Assembly: GCF_025118155.1 (NCBI RefSeq)
Contig: NW_026251415.1
Span: 186,001 to 250,000 of the forward strand
Direction of reading: 5' to 3'
Length of the DNA stretch: 64,000 bases
Source: Cokeromyces recurvatus
Lineage: Eukaryota > Mucoromycota > Mucoromycetes > Mucorales > Mucoraceae
Positions within the stretch are counted from its first letter, which is position 1. Each line of letters starts with the position of its first letter. The position numbers and the translations under genes are program-made. Positions 60,149 to 64,000 of this stretch are shown piece after piece. Under the pieces are notes generated by a model. It had not been told where the DNA came from and searched no databases. It was given only the letters and a program-made list of their open reading frames with translations.

Positions 60149-62276
60149 TTAGAAAAACAAAATAAAAAGGATAATAAAGAATTTACAAAAAAAAAGAGGG
60201 GTTGAGATGTAGTAAATAAGCTTTTCATGATACTGCTATTATGTCTTTTTTTTTTTTTACTTTGCTTAGATTGATGGGGAGCCAGAACCGAAATAGTTTT
60301 TTTTTTTTTTTAACTATGCGCCTTGTAAAAATATATTGTTCAGTCTCGTTGATTTACTATACAAGTTTATGCATATCTTAATAGAGATATCACCCTGAAT
60401 ATTATACTCTTTTTAATTAATCCCTTTATTTATTTTTTAACGGTAAAATTATTCAGTATGCCTTTTAAAGGCTTTGTTGGTAATATGATAAAACCTTCAG
60501 TCATTGGGTTTGATTCTTTTGTTTAGTAACAACTTCATAGTGCAAAATGCCTATTATCACGATGGGTCTACATCGTTGTTTTTTAATTAGAAAATCACAG
60601 CCAAAACCTGGTTTTTTTTATTAATATTACTAATTTAACAATCCTGTTTGCACTCTTTTTGCTAGTATTTACACCAACTTATAAAGATGATAATCAATAC
60701 AGTACATAAACAACTACAAAGCACATTTAGTTAGTATTGAATCATCTTCTACAAGTCGTTATTACATAAAAGTTTTTTTTTTCATTTATAATTAATAATA
60801 AAAAAGGGGTAATGATCCAATTAGCCAGTAGCTTCTTTATATAATAAAAAAGACTACTGTTTCCAGAAGCAACCAATCGTGGAGGTTGATCATTATGTGC
60901 TTCCTTTCACAGTCATATTTAACGAGAGACGTGAAAACTCCAAATGAAAGATACTCTCGGGATTGAATATTTTAAGTGACCAATACATCCAAATAACTTC
61001 ACTGGGGGATTTATTATTTAGAGTGACCATTATCCGGAGAATATCACTGACGATTTATTGTTTATAGTGACCAATATCCTCAGAATATCACTTTCATAAA
61101 GAAAGAAAAGAAAAGAAAAGCAAAAATAAATTTTTTCTTCCCCTATTTATATTTTTTTTTCACATAAACAAAAGGTTTCTAATAGGCACAATGATTTATT
61201 GTGGCTTATTGTTTTCTATTAGAAAGATTTAACGATATGACTCTGTTTACCTTTGTTACACTTTAGATGTAGATCATCATACATATTGAATGCCAAGCTC
61301 CTTTCTCCCCCTTTTTTTATTTATTTATTTATTTAAACGGAGCTTTTTCCCCCTCTGTTGCTGCTTATATAAATTTTGTCCATTTATAGACTTTAGTATA
61401 ATTGACTCTATTCTTTGAGTATATAGAAGAGCATTAACAAGTAATATCTGAGAGTAGCTTGTATATATGTATACCTTTTATTTTATCTACAGTAGTGTCT
61501 GAAGTAAAAATGTATTTATTTATCTATTGAGTTATTATATTTATTAGCTGTCTCTTATCAATTATAAATTATTTGCTGTAGGCTGTGATATCAGATTATC
61601 TTTTCTCAGTAAACAACTTATTCATTGAATAAATAAAGGGAAATGGAACAGTAGAGTAAATGCTAATTGTAACCAAAAGATATATATACATTTATTCTTT
61701 GTGCTATTTTGTATCGTGCAGACAAATCTAGAGCTCTCTTTATTCTGAGGCGTAGAAAATGCATATAAGAAAATTAAAGACTATAAGTGATTCGTCAAAT
61801 ACTAACTATTTAAAGATAGTTAACTATCCCTTCATTTTTATTATTAAAGAGCATTTATATATAAATTCAAATATCATTATTTAACGTGTGATTTGATGAG
61901 TTACAACACTATGAAAATAATTAAGGGTAACTTAGGTCCTGACATATACAACATGTATACGGTGATACAATATATGTTTATATATCCTTGTCACTTTAAA
62001 GATGTTCAAATCTATAGCTTGTTGATATCAGTTAAATATTTCTAATGATGGAATGAATTCCTCTTGTTTAAATATCTTGCAACAGTTATTATTAAATCGT
62101 CTGATAATTGATAACAGTGGCAAAGCCTATTCAACTACTTTACTTAACAATTGCCACAAGTAACCTCACTATTAGCATTTTTATCCTTTTTTTTTTCCGC
62201 AATGTAAATGCTTATAGCATGTACAAAGAGGAGGGGAGGGAGGGATGTTAATAATTTTATTTTTAAATCTATAAAA
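60149..62276. other. Intergenic region with a tandem repeat
   Basis: 2.1 kb between a + gene and the 3' end of the ASCC2 gene, so it holds two 3' ends. It contains the repeat at 60961-61092 listed separately, an AAAGA/AAAAG run near 61096-61120 and a TTTA run near 61310-61335. No coding frame or RNA gene supported. Confidence 0.45.
60961..61092. repeat. Three-copy degenerate tandem repeat, ~44-47 bp period
   Basis: Copies begin at 60961, 61008 and 61052. Copies 2 and 3 match at about 36 of 41 positions (GATTTATTRTTTA.AGTGACC.. then AGAATATCACT); copy 1 is more diverged but keeps AAGTGACCAATA and CACT. Confidence 0.75.
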
Positions 62277-62514
62277 TTAATTCGGTGGTGGCATGTTTTT
62301 AGAAACTTTTTTATCCCTCATCGCTTTACGATTATGATTAGCAAAGCGAGCCTTGTTTTTGTTTTTATAGGTACGTTCTTGTGTTTCACTCACAGGAGGA
62401 CGTTTATTTTCCTTCCCCTGAGAGTCCTTTTGAGCCTGACTCGTTTCTTCAGTCACTTGATTCTGATTTCCATCAAATAGCATATATTTATCCAGGATCT
62501 TGTTTTTACGTGGC

Positions 62515-62557
<43 letters not shown>

Positions 62558-64000
62558 ATGCACACATTAGTTTTTTTTTAAGCTCACTCTATTCTATTCT
62601 TTCTGTCTCTTTTTTTTTTTTTTTTTTTAAAAAAAAATAACAAACTTACATTTCTGTTAAACATAATAGCCCATCCCTCTAATTGCTCATTCGACATACC
62701 AGTTTGCTTTCTCAATTCAGCTCTTTTCGCTGATTTACGAGCTGTACTATTACGAACAAATAATTCTGGATGATCAACAAATGTATGAACAAGTAGACTT
62801 TCATTAATAACACCAGGATCAACGACTTCTTGTTTCCTTTTTATAATATCTATTGCAGTATCATCTCCATTTTCCATAGAGGCAGGCACACCGACATCAT
62901 TGATATCATCATAAGTATCATCATATTCATCATCATACATATCTACAACACGCTTCAAGACATTCTTCTTTTCAGCTTGGATAAAACTCTTATCATTCAA
63001 TAATAAATCTGCATTTCCCTTGTCCTTTTTGCCGATATACATTTTAGAACTATCGACTGTAGGTCGATTAAAGATATCAAATTCATCATGATCGTATATA
63101 TTTCGTCTTGTTTTCAATATACTTTCTTTGTTTGAATCAAGGGATGGGTGCGAGGGCTCTGTTCGTTGTAATTCATCATCAGGTTGAGCAACAGCGTCAG
63201 GTGGTAATAAGGCCCTTCTTTCCATCTTGCGATCTAACTGTCGAACAGAATCGGGTAATGTATCCTCTAAGAGCTGCATAATGACTAACTCTGCATCATA
63301 ATGACTGGCTTCTAAACATGCCTCAATAAATCCATCACCAAGTTCAGGGAATAAATCATGGATTTGAGATACCTTTTCTATATTCTCTGTAACATCGGGT
63401 TGTTCCTTTTTAGAAGGATCGTGTAATAAAACTCTACCCTTATCATCATTACTGTCTCGAACTTGCTCCATGGACATGACTAGAAACATAATACGTTCAT
63501 CACCTCCACCAAATAGCTCTCGGTCAATCAATGCAAGTTTGTTTGAAATATCATATTCTACTTCCCAATCTAAGATTAAGGGTGCATCCAAGAAAGCTGA
63601 GCGTGTGGTATCTAAGCCACTTTGTTCAATATAGCTTATTAGTTTATGGCTCATGAATGCAATAGTTGAGTCATCATTATCTACACTATCTGTGATCCTG
63701 TCTAATGTGTGGTGATCTTGAATGGATGAAATATAACCAAGAGGTTTGAAGAAATGAATGTCAGCATATAGATTAAAGGCAGAGATAAATGTCTTTTTAA
63801 TTAAATAGACCCAATAAGATAAACTATCCTCTTTCTCGACACTCCCTTGGAAGAGTGGGTTCATGTTTTGGTAACATGAAATTAATATCTCATCTAGAGT
63901 CTCGAATTTGGATCGAATGATATCGACAAATAAAACAGATGATAGTAGGGAATCCAAGACACGAATAAGAACGTAAATTCGATTTAGCATGCTCTTAGAT
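62277..64000 (-). CDS. ASCC2: ASCC2-like CUE-domain protein (5' end outside window)
   Basis: Visible exons 62277-62513 and 62650 up to at least 63990; the frame stays open to the window edge and the upstream part is missing. ASCC2 (yeast Cue3/Rqt3) is a ubiquitin-binding subunit of the ASC-1/RQT complex that splits collided ribosomes. The CUE domain is IHDLFPELGDGFIEACLEAS plus the following HYDAELVIMQLLEDTLP. Upstream lies the helical ASCC2 N-region (SLLSSVLFVDIIRSKFETLDE, LDAPLILDWEVEYDISNKLA) and downstream an acidic region with a DDEYDDTYDDINDVG run. The C-terminus is basic (KARFANHNRKAMRDKK). Intron 62514-62649 contains a 39-A tract next to a T run. Confidence 0.87.
62518..62556. repeat. 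39-nt poly(A) tract in an ASCC2 intron
   Basis: Sits against the acceptor side of the intron on the + strand (poly-T on the coding strand, a natural polypyrimidine tract taken to an extreme). Confidence 0.9.

Noticed and set aside
1..64000. CRISPR, bacterial operon, prophage or organellar origin
   Set aside because: Spliceosomal introns throughout, no regular spacer-repeat array, no Shine-Dalgarno-type gene packing, and nuclear housekeeping proteins.

Overview
The window reads as nuclear DNA of an early-diverging filamentous fungus, most likely a member of the Mucoromycota (Mucorales-type). The evidence is very AT-rich non-coding DNA, many short GT-AG introns (about 60-190 nt), long A/T homopolymers, intact fungal housekeeping proteins, and genes that are rare in Dikarya: a phenylalanine hydroxylase and a transmembrane ADAM protease. 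No species can be named from the sequence alone. I resolved 22 protein-coding genes by matching splice phases by hand, one of them running off the right edge, plus one weak two-exon candidate and a few decayed gene remnants. No tRNA, rRNA, CRISPR array, IS element or complete transposon was recognised.

Region by region. 0.2-1.4 kb: a glycogen-targeting PP1 subunit (-). 4.8-5.7 kb: a TALE homeobox regulator (-). 7.4-8.0 kb: a decayed gene. 8.4-9.5 kb: a HAD hydrolase (+). 11.1-14.8 kb: a Kin4-like kinase with a KA1-like end (+). 15.0-16.7 kb: a secreted alanine-rich Ish1/Msc1-like protein (-). 18.4-19.8 kb: delta-9 desaturase fused to cytochrome b5 (+). 21.1-22.7 kb: phenylalanine hydroxylase (+). 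22.9-26.0 kb: ADAM protease (-). 27.6-28.8 kb: intronless GT4 glycosyltransferase (+). 28.8-33.9 kb: a 5-kb AT-rich desert with gene relics. 33.9-35.9 kb: Sel1-repeat (Chs4/Skt5-like) protein (+). 36.2-37.9 kb: Atg14/UVRAG-like (-). 38.0-40.1 kb: TBL1/Sif2-like WD40 protein (-). 40.1-42.5 kb: relic-bearing spacer.

42.5-64 kb is the densest part: KH-type protein (+), CPSF2 (-), COA4 (+), RasGEF (-), DysF-domain protein (+), single-pass membrane protein (-), DUF4396-like protein (+), CCZ1 (-), PI-transfer protein (+) and ASCC2 (-, partial). Genes alternate strand, so many pairs are convergent with very short gaps (stop codons 2, 13 and 52 bp apart) or divergent across 200-930 bp.

The genes do not form an obvious cluster or pathway. 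Themes recur (PI3-kinase/Rab7 membrane traffic: Atg14-like and CCZ1; lipid: desaturase, PITP; RNA 3'-end and ribosome rescue: CPSF2, ASCC2), but this looks like ordinary eukaryotic gene order. I saw no convincing new multi-gene system. The most notable observations are an 8-nt micro-exon in the PITP gene, a 10-nt first coding exon in the KH gene, the PAH and ADAM genes, the intronless GT4 gene, and homopolymers up to 68 A placed inside introns.
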